This document shows, piece after piece, positions 42,770-51,240 of a stretch of DNA of 64,000 nucleotides. Numbering within the stretch: the first letter of the stretch is position 1; each line of letters starts with the position of its first letter. The notes beneath the pieces are model-generated. The model did no database searches. It had not been told where the DNA came from and worked only from the letters and a program-made list of their open reading frames with translations. Origin of the DNA: Streptomyces sp. Alt3 (GTDB taxonomy: Bacteria > Actinomycetota > Actinomycetes > Streptomycetales > Streptomycetaceae); contig NZ_CP120983.1 in assembly GCF_030719215.1 (NCBI RefSeq), positions 4,402,001 to 4,466,000 of the forward strand, in the 5' to 3' direction. The position numbers and the translations under genes were made by a program.

Positions 42770-43987
42770 ATGGCCGGAGGAACGACGACCGAGCGGTCGG
42801 GCACGGGGCGGCTCGCCGCCGTCGCACAGTGGTGGCGCAGCGCCCTGTCCTCCTCCGGGGACGAGCGCGACACGCTGCTGATGATCGCGAAGAGCACCCT
42901 CGCCGCCACCCTGGCATGGCTGATCTCCTACGACGTCCTGGACGCCCGGTCACCGGCGTTCGCCCCGTTCTCCGCGGTGCTGATGATGCAGGTGACCGTC
43001 TACCGTTCGGTCGTCCAGTCACTGCGCTACGTCGGCGCCGTCGTCGCCGGGGTGCTGGTGCAGGCCGCTCTCGGGTTCCTCGCCGGCCCGGACCTGCTGA
43101 CCTTCGTGCTCGTCGCCCTCATCGCCCTGACGATCGGGCGCTGGACCCTCCTCGGCGTCCAGGGGCCGCAGGTCGCCACAGCGGCCTTCTTCGCCTTCTC
43201 GACCTACACCTCGGCGTCCGGGGACCCCCAGCGGTTGCGCGCCCTGGGGGAGATCGTTCTGCTGGTCCTCATCGGCAGTGCGATCGGGACCGCCGTCAAC
43301 GTCCTCGTGGCCCCGCCGCTTCGGCACCGCAGCGCCGAGTACGGCATCCGCAGCCTCGCCCACACCCTCCACGGTCTGCTCGCCGACATGCATCCCGTGC
43401 TCGCGGAGGGCGTCCCCGACGAGGAGACCACCGGCGGCTGGCGGACACGCGCGGCACGCACCGGGGAAATGATCGGGGAGGCGCGGTCGGGGCTCCTGAC
43501 ATCCAAGGAAAGTGCCCTGCTCAACCCCCGGCGCCTGCTGCGCCGCCACCGTGGCCACCCCGGTTTCCAGGGCTACGAGTTCGTGCTCGGAGCCCTGGAA
43601 CGCACGCTCTATCAGGTGGCCTCGCTCACCCGCGGCCTCGACCGGTCCCGTACGGAGGACGAGGCCCGAGGGCCGTTCCTGCAGCGGTACGCGGCTTTCC
43701 TGGAGTCCGTCGGCGCGGTGGCCGAGGTGCTCATCACGCTGGACGAGACCACCCTCCTCCCGCAGGCGAAACGGCTGGAGCGGCTCACCGACGAGGCGGA
43801 GGCACGCAGGGACCAAGTGGTCGAGGAGACCCGCCGGCTGTCGTTGTCCCTGGCCGACCCCTCGGCGCCGTACGGCATCCTCGTGACCGAGGCGACCCGG
43901 CTCCTGGAGGAGTTCCGGTACACCAGCCAGGTCCTCCTCGACGTCGCGCAGCAAGCGGACCGTACTCCGGGCAGCACCCTCCGGTAG
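42770..43987 (+). CDS. FUSC-like membrane protein (aromatic acid exporter type)
   Basis: A 405-residue protein. Six hydrophobic segments lie at about 40-185 (TLAATLAWLISYDVL, FAPFSAVLMMQVTVYRSVVQ, LTFVLVALIALTIGRW), then a long soluble helical part with LLRRHRGHPGFQGYEF and predicted coiled coil. The first part matches FUSC/ArAE exporters of aromatic acids; the substrate is unknown. ATG 42770 has GGGAGG 12 nt upstream. It converges on the ABC permease gene. The gap 42519-42769 shows no clear promoter. Confidence 0.8.
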   Translation: MAGGTTTERSGTGRLAAVAQWWRSALSSSGDERDTLLMIAKSTLAATLAWLISYDVLDARSPAFAPFSAVLMMQVTVYRSVVQSLRYVGAVVAGVLVQAALGFLAGPDLLTFVLVALIALTIGRWTLLGVQGPQVATAAFFAFSTYTSASGDPQRLRALGEIVLLVLIGSAIGTAVNVLVAPPLRHRSAEYGIRSLAHTLHGLLADMHPVLAEGVPDEETTGGWRTRAARTGEMIGEARSGLLTSKESALLNPRRLLRRHRGHPGFQGYEFVLGALERTLYQVASLTRGLDRSRTEDEARGPFLQRYAAFLESVGAVAEVLITLDETTLLPQAKRLERLTDEAEARRDQVVEETRRLSLSLADPSAPYGILVTEATRLLEEFRYTSQVLLDVAQQADRTPGSTLR

Positions 43988-44040
43988 GCCCTCCGCGACC
44001 GGGCGGGCGGGTGGCGGGGAAGCCGGAAGCGGCCGTCCCC

Positions 44041-46509
44041 TCACTCGCGGGCGCCCGCGACCTCGACCGGCCTGGTGCGCAGCGCCGCGAGCGCGGGCAG
44101 CACGGCCGACACCGTGGCCGCCAGGGCGCACGCCGCCAGTACCGCGCCGAGGGCCGGCCACGGGACGACCACCGGGGAGCTCACGGCGAGGAGTTCCAGG
44201 GCGCCCTTCACCCCCAGCAGGTTCAGCCCGGCCACCGCCGCTCCCAGGACCGCGCCCACGGCCACCACCATCAGCGCCTCGACCGCCACCAGCCGCAGCA
44301 CCTGCGTCTTCGTGGCCCCGGTGAGGCGGAGCACCGCCAGATCGCGTACCCGGTCCGAGGTGGCCATGACCAGCGTGTTCGCCAGGGCGATACCCGTGTA
44401 CAGCAGGGCGATGCCCAGGATGAGCAGCAGACCGGCCCGGGTGTTCCCGCCGGTGCGCGGATCGTGTGCGTCCAGCCAGGCGTCCCGGGTCATGACCGGG
44501 GTGCCCGTGTCGCGGCCGGCCTTCTCCAGGAGCGCGCGTACGGCCGAACGGTCGGCCCCCTCAGAGATCTTGACGTCGATACGGTCGACGGGGGCGCCCG
44601 CAGCGTTCGCAGGGGTCACGTACACCCCGTTGCTCCCGGTGCCGGTCCGCATCACGGCCGCGACGCGGAGGGAGACCTTGCGGCCGTCGCCCAGCCAGAC
44701 GCTCACGCGCCGCCCCACCGTCCGTGTCTCCCACTCCTCGTTGACGATGACGGAACCGTCGTCCAGGTCGCTGATCCGGCCCGCGACGAGCGGCAGACGC
44801 GCGGTCGCGGCCAGCCCGGCCGGGTCGGCCGCCCGCGCCTCCGAGGTGATGAGCGCGGTGCCCTCCTCCAGGACGGTGACCCCGGTGGACCGGGAAGCGC
44901 TGGTCACGGCTCCGGGAAGCTTGCGTACGCGATGCACGAAGCGTGGGTCGAGCGGGCCGTCCCCGCCCGCCACGAGGTCCGCGCCGGCTACAGCCGCCAC
45001 CTCGGTGGCCCTGGCCTCGTCGATCGTGGCCACGGTGCCCAGCAGCGAGCCCGTCAGGGCGACGGTGATCAGCACGGGTGCCGCGACCGCCGCGGTCCGG
45101 CGGAGGGAGACCGAGGCGTTCTGCCGGGCCAGCAGCCCGGTGGCACCCGGCAGCCGGGCGGGCAGCCAGGTGAGCAGGCGCGTCAGCGGGCGTACGAGGA
45201 GCGGGGCGAGCAGCGCGCAGCCGACGATGATCCACATGGGCTGGAGGATGTACGCCTTCCGCTTGAGCGCGTCACCGGGGTCGGTGACCAGGGACCAGCC
45301 CAGCAGCCCGAGTCCGGTCAGCAGGACGGCCGCACCCGCCAGCAGGCGGCTCGGTGGGATCGCCCCGGCGTCCACGGCCGCGTCCCGGAGCGCCTCCACG
45401 GGACGGACGCGGCCCGCGCGGTGGGAGGCCACGGCGACCCCGGCGAGGGCCACACCCAGCCCGGCCCAGAAGGCGGTGTGCAGCGGCCAGGTCGCGTCGC
45501 CGACGGCGAACCAGGCCGGGGCGAGACCCTCGTCGGCCAGCAGCCCGGCCAGCAGGGGCGCGGCGGCCTCACCCAGCAGACAGCCGGCCGCCGAGGCCAG
45601 GACCCCGACCACGAGCGCCTCGACGACGACGGTCCGCCGCACCTGGCCCGGCGTGGCCCCCGCCGTGCGGAGCAGCCCGAACTCCCTCCTGCGCTGGGCC
45701 ACGGCGAAGGAGAACGTCGAGGCGACGACGAAGACCGAGACGAAACCGGTGATGCCGGCCGCCGTGCCGAGCAGCGCGTTGACTGCGGTCAGGGCCTCGC
45801 TGTCCCGGTCGGGGTCCGGATCGGCCCGGTGCCTCTCGTCGCCGGTGAGGACGCTCATGCCGGGGAACTGCCCGGCCAGGCGGCGCACGGCGTCCGCGTC
45901 GGCGTGCACGGCGACCGCGTCGACGGCCGGGTGGATGCGGGCGGCCTCGGCGTCGCCGAAGAACACCGCCGTCTCGAAGCCCGCGTCCTTCACCGTGCCG
46001 ACGACCGTAGGTGTCCCGACAGCCGTGCCGGGGGTGGTGATCCGGACCTGGTCGCCGGTCCGCAGGCCCCCGCCTGCGCCCGTGGTCACGACCACCTCAC
46101 CGGCCCCCGCCGGGGGACGGCCGGAGGCGAGGCGGTAGGGCGTGGCGGAGGCGACGGACCACGGGTGTCCCACCGCTTCCGCGCCGCCCAGGCGGACGGG
46201 GAACGTGCGGTCCTCGGCCGTACGCCCCAGGCGGGAGAGGCCGTCGGCCAGGCGCTGCGGCACCGGGCGGGGGCCGGTGAGCCGGGCCGTGCGCTCCCCG
46301 ACGGCCGTGGGGACCCGGAGGGTGTCCGACGGCGCCACCACGACCGGAGCCCCGGCGAAGCGCTCCGGGCCGCGTTCCGGCGCGTCGAAGGTGGCCGCCA
46401 ACGCCAGCCCGGTCATGGCGATCAGGCCGACCCCCAGGGCGAGGGCGATGAAGGAGCCGACGAACGTGACCCAGCGGGTCCGCATCGACCGCAGGGCGGA
46501 GCTCAGCAC
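44041..46509 (-). CDS. ABC transporter permease (FtsX/MacB type, two FtsX domains)
   Basis: An 822-residue permease with ten hydrophobic segments. It starts VLSSALRSMRTRWVTFVGSF, has a large extracytoplasmic domain at 45-250, an FtsX domain (FAVAQRRREFGLLRTAGATPGQ ... VRPVEALRDA), a second extracytoplasmic domain and a second FtsX domain ending VLPALAALRTRPVEVAG. Such permeases pair with MacB-like ATPases and often export or sense peptides and lipids. GTG 46509 overlaps the ATPase stop codon by 7 nt, so translation is coupled. A longer frame to 47844 exists but covers the ATPase gene and is not real. Confidence 0.9.
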   Translation of the reverse strand: MLSSALRSMRTRWVTFVGSFIALALGVGLIAMTGLALAATFDAPERGPERFAGAPVVVAPSDTLRVPTAVGERTARLTGPRPVPQRLADGLSRLGRTAEDRTFPVRLGGAEAVGHPWSVASATPYRLASGRPPAGAGEVVVTTGAGGGLRTGDQVRITTPGTAVGTPTVVGTVKDAGFETAVFFGDAEAARIHPAVDAVAVHADADAVRRLAGQFPGMSVLTGDERHRADPDPDRDSEALTAVNALLGTAAGITGFVSVFVVASTFSFAVAQRRREFGLLRTAGATPGQVRRTVVVEALVVGVLASAAGCLLGEAAAPLLAGLLADEGLAPAWFAVGDATWPLHTAFWAGLGVALAGVAVASHRAGRVRPVEALRDAAVDAGAIPPSRLLAGAAVLLTGLGLLGWSLVTDPGDALKRKAYILQPMWIIVGCALLAPLLVRPLTRLLTWLPARLPGATGLLARQNASVSLRRTAAVAAPVLITVALTGSLLGTVATIDEARATEVAAVAGADLVAGGDGPLDPRFVHRVRKLPGAVTSASRSTGVTVLEEGTALITSEARAADPAGLAATARLPLVAGRISDLDDGSVIVNEEWETRTVGRRVSVWLGDGRKVSLRVAAVMRTGTGSNGVYVTPANAAGAPVDRIDVKISEGADRSAVRALLEKAGRDTGTPVMTRDAWLDAHDPRTGGNTRAGLLLILGIALLYTGIALANTLVMATSDRVRDLAVLRLTGATKTQVLRLVAVEALMVVAVGAVLGAAVAGLNLLGVKGALELLAVSSPVVVPWPALGAVLAACALAATVSAVLPALAALRTRPVEVAGARE

Positions 46510-47243
46510 GGGACCACCGCCAGGGCGGTCATGCGGGCGGCGACCCGGTCGGCGGCGGGGGCGTACAGCTCGTCCCGGATCGAGCCGTCGGCCAGGAACA
46601 CCACGCGGTCCGCGTAGGAGGCGGCCACCGGATCGTGCGTCACCATGATCACCGTCTGACCGGCGTCGGCCATGGACCGCAGCAGCTCCAGGACCTCGCG
46701 GCCCGTGCGGGAGTCGAGTGCCCCGGTCGGCTCGTCGCCGAACAGCACCTCGGGGCGGGTCACCAACGCCCTTGCCAGGGCGACGCGTTGCTGCTGGCCG
46801 CCGGACAGCTCGGTGGGGCGGTGGCGGGCCCGGGATCCGAGACCGACCTGTTCCAGGACCGCGCGCACCTCCGCTCTCCGGGGTCTGCGGCCCGCGAGCC
46901 GGAGGGGGAGCGCCACGTTCTGCTCGGCGGTGAGGGCGGGCAGCAGGTTGAAGGCCTGGAAGACGAAGCCGATCCGTCGGCGGCGCAGCAGGGTGAGCCG
47001 CCGTTCGCTCAGTCCGGTCATCTCCGTGTCCCCGAGGAACACCCGGCCGGACGTGGGGCGGTCGAGGCCGGCCGTGCACTGGAGGAGCGTCGACTTGCCC
47101 GAACCGGACGGCCCCATGATCGCGGTGAAGGATCCGCGGGGGATGGTGAGTTCGACTCCGTCCAGTGCGGTTACCGTGTCGGCGCCCTTGCCGAAGGACC
47201 GGGTGACGGTGTCGAGGCGGACGGCTGCGGGTGGCTGATTCAT
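46503..47243 (-). CDS. ABC transporter ATP-binding protein (LolD/MacB type)
   Basis: A 246-residue ATPase. Walker A MGPSGSGKSTLLQ, Q-loop FVFQAFNLLPAL, signature LSGGQQQRVALARAL, Walker B VLFGDEPTGALDS and switch His VTHDPVAASYAD are all intact. It pairs with the downstream permease gene (7-nt overlap). ATG 47243 (MNQPPAAVRL) is preferred over GTG 47252. It is divergent from a two-component system at 47378, an arrangement usual for peptide-antibiotic or envelope-stress exporters controlled by that system. Confidence 0.94.
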   Translation of the reverse strand: MNQPPAAVRLDTVTRSFGKGADTVTALDGVELTIPRGSFTAIMGPSGSGKSTLLQCTAGLDRPTSGRVFLGDTEMTGLSERRLTLLRRRRIGFVFQAFNLLPALTAEQNVALPLRLAGRRPRRAEVRAVLEQVGLGSRARHRPTELSGGQQQRVALARALVTRPEVLFGDEPTGALDSRTGREVLELLRSMADAGQTVIMVTHDPVAASYADRVVFLADGSIRDELYAPAADRVAARMTALAVVPC

Positions 47244-47364
47244 GGGTCCCACTCAACCGGCGGCGCGCGGCGGCCACATCGCAGCGAGGGGGAGTCCTGG
47301 GGGTGGACCTGGCTCCACCTCGGGCCCCCCGCCCGCAGGGTGGTGGTGACCGGGCCGTGGTGTC

Positions 47365-47370
47365 TAGCGT
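47365..47370 (+). promoter_or_regulatory. -10 hexamer TAGCGT, leaderless type
   Basis: Seven bases before ATG 47378, in the 134-bp divergent gap with the ABC operon. Confidence 0.45.
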
Positions 47371-47377
47371 GCGGGCC

Positions 47378-48667
47378 ATGAGCTCACTCACGCTCCGGCA
47401 GGCCCTCGTGCGGCGCCGGTATCTCCTCGGGGCCATGCCGTGGCGCGCGGCTCTGTATCTGCTGAGCAGCGTTCCCGCAGGGCTTCTCGTCCTGGTGTCG
47501 GTGCTGCTGCTGGCGGTGGTGGGCGGCGCCCTCTCCGTCGTACTCGTCGGTCTGCCGCTCTTGATGGTGCTCGCCCTGATCGGTGTCCCGGTGGCCGCCG
47601 TCGAGCGGCGCAGGCTGCGGCTGATCGACCCCGTGCCGCTCGGCGACCCGCACAGGCCCCCGGCGCGGGCGGGTCTGGCGTCGTGGCTGGGGACGCGGCT
47701 GCGGGAGCGCGCCACCTGGCGGGAGTTCGGATACGCGCTGCTGTTCGCCGGGGTGCTCTGGCCGCTGGAGGGCCTGATCGTCGGGGGTGTACTGGCCGTG
47801 TGCGGCGGGCTGTTGTCGACGCCCGTGGTGATGGCGGCCGTCACCGGCGGCGATGAGGTCCGGGTGCTGAAGCTCCATCTGGCCCACTCCTATCCGCAGG
47901 CCTTCGCGGCGGCGCTGCTCGGGCTGGTGCTGCTGCCGCTGTTCGCCTACCCGCTCGGGTGGGCGGCGGTGGCGCGCGCGGCCCTGACCCGCGCGCTGCT
48001 GATGCCGGGCGCCGACGGGCTCGACGCGCGCATCGAGGAGCTCGGGCGCTCCCGGATGCGGCTGGTGGACGCCTTCGAGGCGGAGCGCCGGCGGATCGAG
48101 AGGGATCTGCACGACGGTGCGCAGCAGCGGCTCGTGGCCCTCTCGATGACGCTCGGTCTGGCCAGGCTGGAGAGTCCACCGGAGCCGCTGGGCGGCCTGC
48201 TGGCCGCGGCGCACGAGGAGGCGGGGAAGGCTTTGGTGGAGATCAGGGAGCTCATCCGGGGCATCCACCCCCAGGTCCTCACCGACCGGGGCCTGGCCGC
48301 CGCGGTCGAGGACGTCGCCGACCGCTCGGCCGTACCCGTCGACGTGGACCTCGACCTGCCGGAACGGCTGCCCCGACCGGTGGAGACCGCCGTGTACTTC
48401 GCGCTCTGCGAGGCGCTGGCCAACGTGGCGAAGCACAGCGGCGCCGGCCGGGCGTGGGTGAAGGGCCGGGACGACGGTGAGCGGCTGACCGTAGAGGTGG
48501 GGGACGACGGGGCGGGCGGCGCGTCGACCACCGGAGGAAGCGGGCTCCAGGGGGTCGCCGACCGGCTCTCCGTGCTGGACGGACGGCTGCTACTGTCCAG
48601 CCCTGCCGGGGGGCCGACCGTACTGCGGCTCGATGTCCCCCGCGCCCCCGCTCACCTGGTCGAATGA
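47378..48667 (+). CDS. Sensor histidine kinase (NarX/DesK type)
   Basis: A 429-residue membrane kinase. Hydrophobic segments lie at 20-65 (LLVLVSVLLLAVVGGALSVV), 105-140 and 170-200. The HisKA_3 domain has ERRRIERDLHDGAQQRLVAL with His245; the ATPase has ALCEALANVAKHSGAG (N-box) and VGDDGAGGAS, then GSGLQGVADRLSVLDG. The first half is DUF4153/putative sensor-like with little outside the membrane, so it may sense the membrane or its partner transporter. Seven bases separate its stop from the regulator start. Confidence 0.9.
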   Translation: MSSLTLRQALVRRRYLLGAMPWRAALYLLSSVPAGLLVLVSVLLLAVVGGALSVVLVGLPLLMVLALIGVPVAAVERRRLRLIDPVPLGDPHRPPARAGLASWLGTRLRERATWREFGYALLFAGVLWPLEGLIVGGVLAVCGGLLSTPVVMAAVTGGDEVRVLKLHLAHSYPQAFAAALLGLVLLPLFAYPLGWAAVARAALTRALLMPGADGLDARIEELGRSRMRLVDAFEAERRRIERDLHDGAQQRLVALSMTLGLARLESPPEPLGGLLAAAHEEAGKALVEIRELIRGIHPQVLTDRGLAAAVEDVADRSAVPVDVDLDLPERLPRPVETAVYFALCEALANVAKHSGAGRAWVKGRDDGERLTVEVGDDGAGGASTTGGSGLQGVADRLSVLDGRLLLSSPAGGPTVLRLDVPRAPAHLVE

Positions 48668-48674
48668 GGGTTGG

Positions 48675-49319
48675 ATGCTGCGCGTCGTGCTGGCCGAGGA
48701 CAGTGTGCTCCTGCGGGAGGGTCTCGTCGGCCTCCTGAAGAGGTTCGGCCATCAGGTGGTGGCCGCCGTCGGCACCGCCGGTGAACTCACCGCGGCCGTC
48801 GCCGAACACGCTCCGGACATCGTGGTGACGGACGTGCGGATGCCGCCGGGCTTCTCCGACGAGGGCCTCCGGGCGGCCGTGGCCCTGCGGGAGACCCGGC
48901 CACGGCTTCCCGTGCTGGTCCTCAGCCAGTACGTCCAGCGCGCGTACGCCGAGGAGCTCCTCGACTCCTGCGACGGTACGGGCGTGGGCTACCTCCTCAA
49001 GGAACGCGTGGGCAAGGTGGAGGAGTTCGTCGACGCGCTCCAGCGGGTCGCCGACGGCGGGACCGTCGTCGACCCCGAGGTGGTGCGCCAGCTGCTGCGG
49101 CACCGGCGCGATCCGCTGTCACGGCTGACGGCGCGGGAGCGGGAGGTGCTGGCCCTGATGGCGGAGGGCCGCTCGAACGCCTCCGTCGCCGAGGCGCTGA
49201 CGGTCAGTGAGGGCACGGTCAGCAAGCACTTCGGTTCGATCCTGACCAAGCTGGACCTCTCCCTGACCGATGCGACCAACCGCCGGGTCCTCGCCGTGCT
49301 GGCCTACCTGCGGAAGTGA
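48675..49319 (+). CDS. NarL/LuxR-family response regulator
   Basis: A 214-residue regulator. VVLAEDSVLLREGL (acid pocket), DIVVTDVRMPPG (Asp53), VLSQYVQRAYAEELL and GYLLKERVG (Lys), then the LuxR helix-turn-helix LTAREREVLALMAEGRSNAS and LTVSEGTVSKHFGSILTKLDL. ATG 48675 has GAGGG seven bases upstream. Partner of the kinase just before it; the likely target is the divergent ABC operon. Its 3' end overlaps the convergent phosphotransferase gene by 16 nt. Confidence 0.92.
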   Translation: MLRVVLAEDSVLLREGLVGLLKRFGHQVVAAVGTAGELTAAVAEHAPDIVVTDVRMPPGFSDEGLRAAVALRETRPRLPVLVLSQYVQRAYAEELLDSCDGTGVGYLLKERVGKVEEFVDALQRVADGGTVVDPEVVRQLLRHRRDPLSRLTAREREVLALMAEGRSNASVAEALTVSEGTVSKHFGSILTKLDLSLTDATNRRVLAVLAYLRK

Positions 49320-50008
49320 GCCGGGTCTCCGCCCGAGAGCGACGCGACCAGGGCGGAGGCCTCGTCCAGCACCGCCGTCTCGTGAGCGGTGAGCTGCGGG
49401 TCCTGAGCGCGCAGGGCGGTGGCGCGCGCGAGTGCGTCGCCGGGCACACCGCCGTCGGCCTCGAAGCGGGTGAGCAGTGCCGCCAGCAGGTCCCGCAGCC
49501 GGGCGCCCGCGGTGAAGGCGGGGTCGAGGGACACCTGGGCCAGGATCAGTGAGGTCATGGCCCGGTCGAGCGCGGGCGGCCCCTCACGGGTGGTCAGCCA
49601 GTCGATCACCCTGGCCCCCTCGGGGGCCAGGATCACGTTCTCCGGGTGCAGATCCAGATGCAGGATCCGGTCCTCGGGGTCCTGGGAGAGCCGCGCGGGT
49701 ATCGCGTGCAGCTCCCGCAGGAGCCGCGCCAGCAGATCCGCGCCCTCGTCCTCGGTGACCGTGCCCGCCAGCAGAGCCTCGGCCAGTGTCGGGCCGGTGA
49801 TCCGCTGCACCACCAGATCCGTGGGAAGCGCGTCCTCGGCCGGCGGGCCGATGCGCGGCACCGGGAAGCCCGACGCCGCGAGGTACGACATCACGGCCAG
49901 CTCACCGGTGGCGTCGAAGCCGTGGCGGTAACGGCGCAGAACCCAGGGGCCGTCGAGTGCGTACACGTCGGCGGTGCGTCCCGAGCCCAGGAGCGGGCCT
50001 ATATCCAT
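49304..50008 (-). CDS. Phosphotransferase of the aminoglycoside kinase-like family
   Basis: A 234-residue protein with the kinase-like fold: GSGRTADVYALDGPWVLRRY (ATP loop and Arg in place of Lys), ILHLDLHPENVILAP (catalytic loop Asp, Asn) and RVIDWLTTREG (metal-binding Asp). Shorter than true aminoglycoside kinases. The substrate cannot be told; antibiotic resistance should not be assumed. ATG 50008 has no SD but a TAGGTT hexamer 6 nt upstream. Its 3' end overlaps the response regulator gene by 16 nt. Confidence 0.82.
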   Translation of the reverse strand: MDIGPLLGSGRTADVYALDGPWVLRRYRHGFDATGELAVMSYLAASGFPVPRIGPPAEDALPTDLVVQRITGPTLAEALLAGTVTEDEGADLLARLLRELHAIPARLSQDPEDRILHLDLHPENVILAPEGARVIDWLTTREGPPALDRAMTSLILAQVSLDPAFTAGARLRDLLAALLTRFEADGGVPGDALARATALRAQDPQLTAHETAVLDEASALVASLSGGDPAHFRR

Positions 50009-50014
50009 GGGGGA

Positions 50015-50020
50015 AACCTA
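50015..50020 (-). promoter_or_regulatory. -10 hexamer TAGGTT, leaderless type
   Basis: Six bases (TCCCCC) before ATG 50008 on the minus strand. Confidence 0.5.
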
Positions 50021-50044
50021 CCCGTGCCGTCCCACCCGGGGGAG

Positions 50045-51100
50045 TCACCAGCGCATGTGAACCTCCTCGGCCCAGCCCAGGAGTTGCCGCACGGCGATCT
50101 CCTCACCGTCGTCGGTGCGGATCCGGCCGTCGTAGTGCCCGAAGCGCTGGTCGGTGCGGTTGGCGATCAGGCCGACGTCCGTGTGCACGGCACGGTTGTG
50201 GAACGGCGTGAACGTCAGGTCCACCTGGCCGGAGGAGGGGGTGCGGAGGGCCAGGGGAGCCAGCGGGCCCGTGGCGGACCACTGCCAGTCCAGTTCCTCA
50301 CCGATCTTGGTGATACGCCCGTCCACGCAGAGACCGTTCTCGGTGGACCCGGTGCCCTCCGTCCAGCGGCCGCCGAACTGGAGGCCGACCGTGTGCCCGT
50401 CCGTACGGCCGGACGCGGCACCCCAGTTCCAGTCGACCGTGCGCGGCCAGCGGCCGCGGCCGTGGTCCAGGACGGCCCAGGTCTCGTTGCCCTCCCCGCC
50501 GAACTTCACGATCTCGCTGCCGACGCGCACCCGGCCGGAGGCGGGGAGAGCGGTGTGCTTGGAGGTGTACTGGAAACGCTGCTCGCTCCACGGCACGACG
50601 ACGGAGAGCGACTCGTGGCCCTCCGGCCGTGAGACCAGGAGGTCGACCTCCAGCGGCAGCCGTTCCCGGGTCAGGCAGCGGGCCCGTAGCCGCGTCCCGG
50701 CGTTCTCGTCGCGGATCTCGACACGCACCTTGTTCCCGGTCGGCCGTGCCGGACCGACCACGACGTCCTCCGAGCCCGGCGCCCCGGCGACGCTGTCCGG
50801 GAGGCGGACGCCCCGGGCCGCGGGGACGATCGAGGAGCACTCGAACTCGCGTCCCCCCGGGCCGAACTCCAGCACGTAGACCGTGTTCAGCGCCAGGAAG
50901 TCGAGGTCGCTCACCGTCACGGCCACCAGATGGGTGGGCGTGGTCACGCACCAGTACTCCCACCGCTTCGTCCGGCCCCAGCCGCGCAGATTGGCCCGGT
51001 GCAGAGGCGTCCTGGACCAGCCGACCGCCGCCGGATTCAGGCTTCCGTCGGGAAGGCAGAGGTCGACGGGCTCGGTGATCTCGTGCTCGTGCGTCGCCAT
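50045..51100 (-). CDS. DUF2804 family protein
   Basis: A 351-residue soluble protein. The N-terminus ITEPVDLCLPDGSLNPAAVGW is followed by WGRTKRWEYWCVTTPTHLVA, and later the DWNWGAASGRTDGHTVGLQF typical of DUF2804 proteins, with many Trp and beta-rich segments. The family has no established function. It has no signal peptide. ATG 51100 has a TAGGCT hexamer 6 nt upstream and no SD. It stands 36 bp upstream of the phosphotransferase gene, which has its own leaderless-type promoter. Confidence 0.82.
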   Translation of the reverse strand: MATHEHEITEPVDLCLPDGSLNPAAVGWSRTPLHRANLRGWGRTKRWEYWCVTTPTHLVAVTVSDLDFLALNTVYVLEFGPGGREFECSSIVPAARGVRLPDSVAGAPGSEDVVVGPARPTGNKVRVEIRDENAGTRLRARCLTRERLPLEVDLLVSRPEGHESLSVVVPWSEQRFQYTSKHTALPASGRVRVGSEIVKFGGEGNETWAVLDHGRGRWPRTVDWNWGAASGRTDGHTVGLQFGGRWTEGTGSTENGLCVDGRITKIGEELDWQWSATGPLAPLALRTPSSGQVDLTFTPFHNRAVHTDVGLIANRTDQRFGHYDGRIRTDDGEEIAVRQLLGWAEEVHMRW

Positions 51101-51106
51101 GGCCGG

Positions 51107-51112
51107 AGCCTA
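51107..51112 (-). promoter_or_regulatory. -10 hexamer TAGGCT, leaderless type
   Basis: Six bases (CCGGCC) before ATG 51100 on the minus strand. Confidence 0.55.
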
Positions 51113-51240
51113 TAGCCGCACGGAGCCGCGCCCGCGGAAACGGCGTGGCCCCGACCCGTTGGTGCCGCAGGCCCCGTGACGCGGGAGTGCGGGGCGGACA
51201 GACGGAGGCCGCCCTCCGGGACGTGCCCCCCCGGGGCGCT

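Noticed and set aside
42829..46617. Rightward open frame of 1262 codons
   Set aside because: Runs through the FUSC-like gene in another frame and antisense to the ABC permease; Arg/Gly/Pro-rich without domains.
49304..50008. Aminoglycoside resistance gene
   Set aside because: Only the general kinase-like fold is visible; it lacks features specific to known drug-modifying enzymes, and such proteins have many other substrates.
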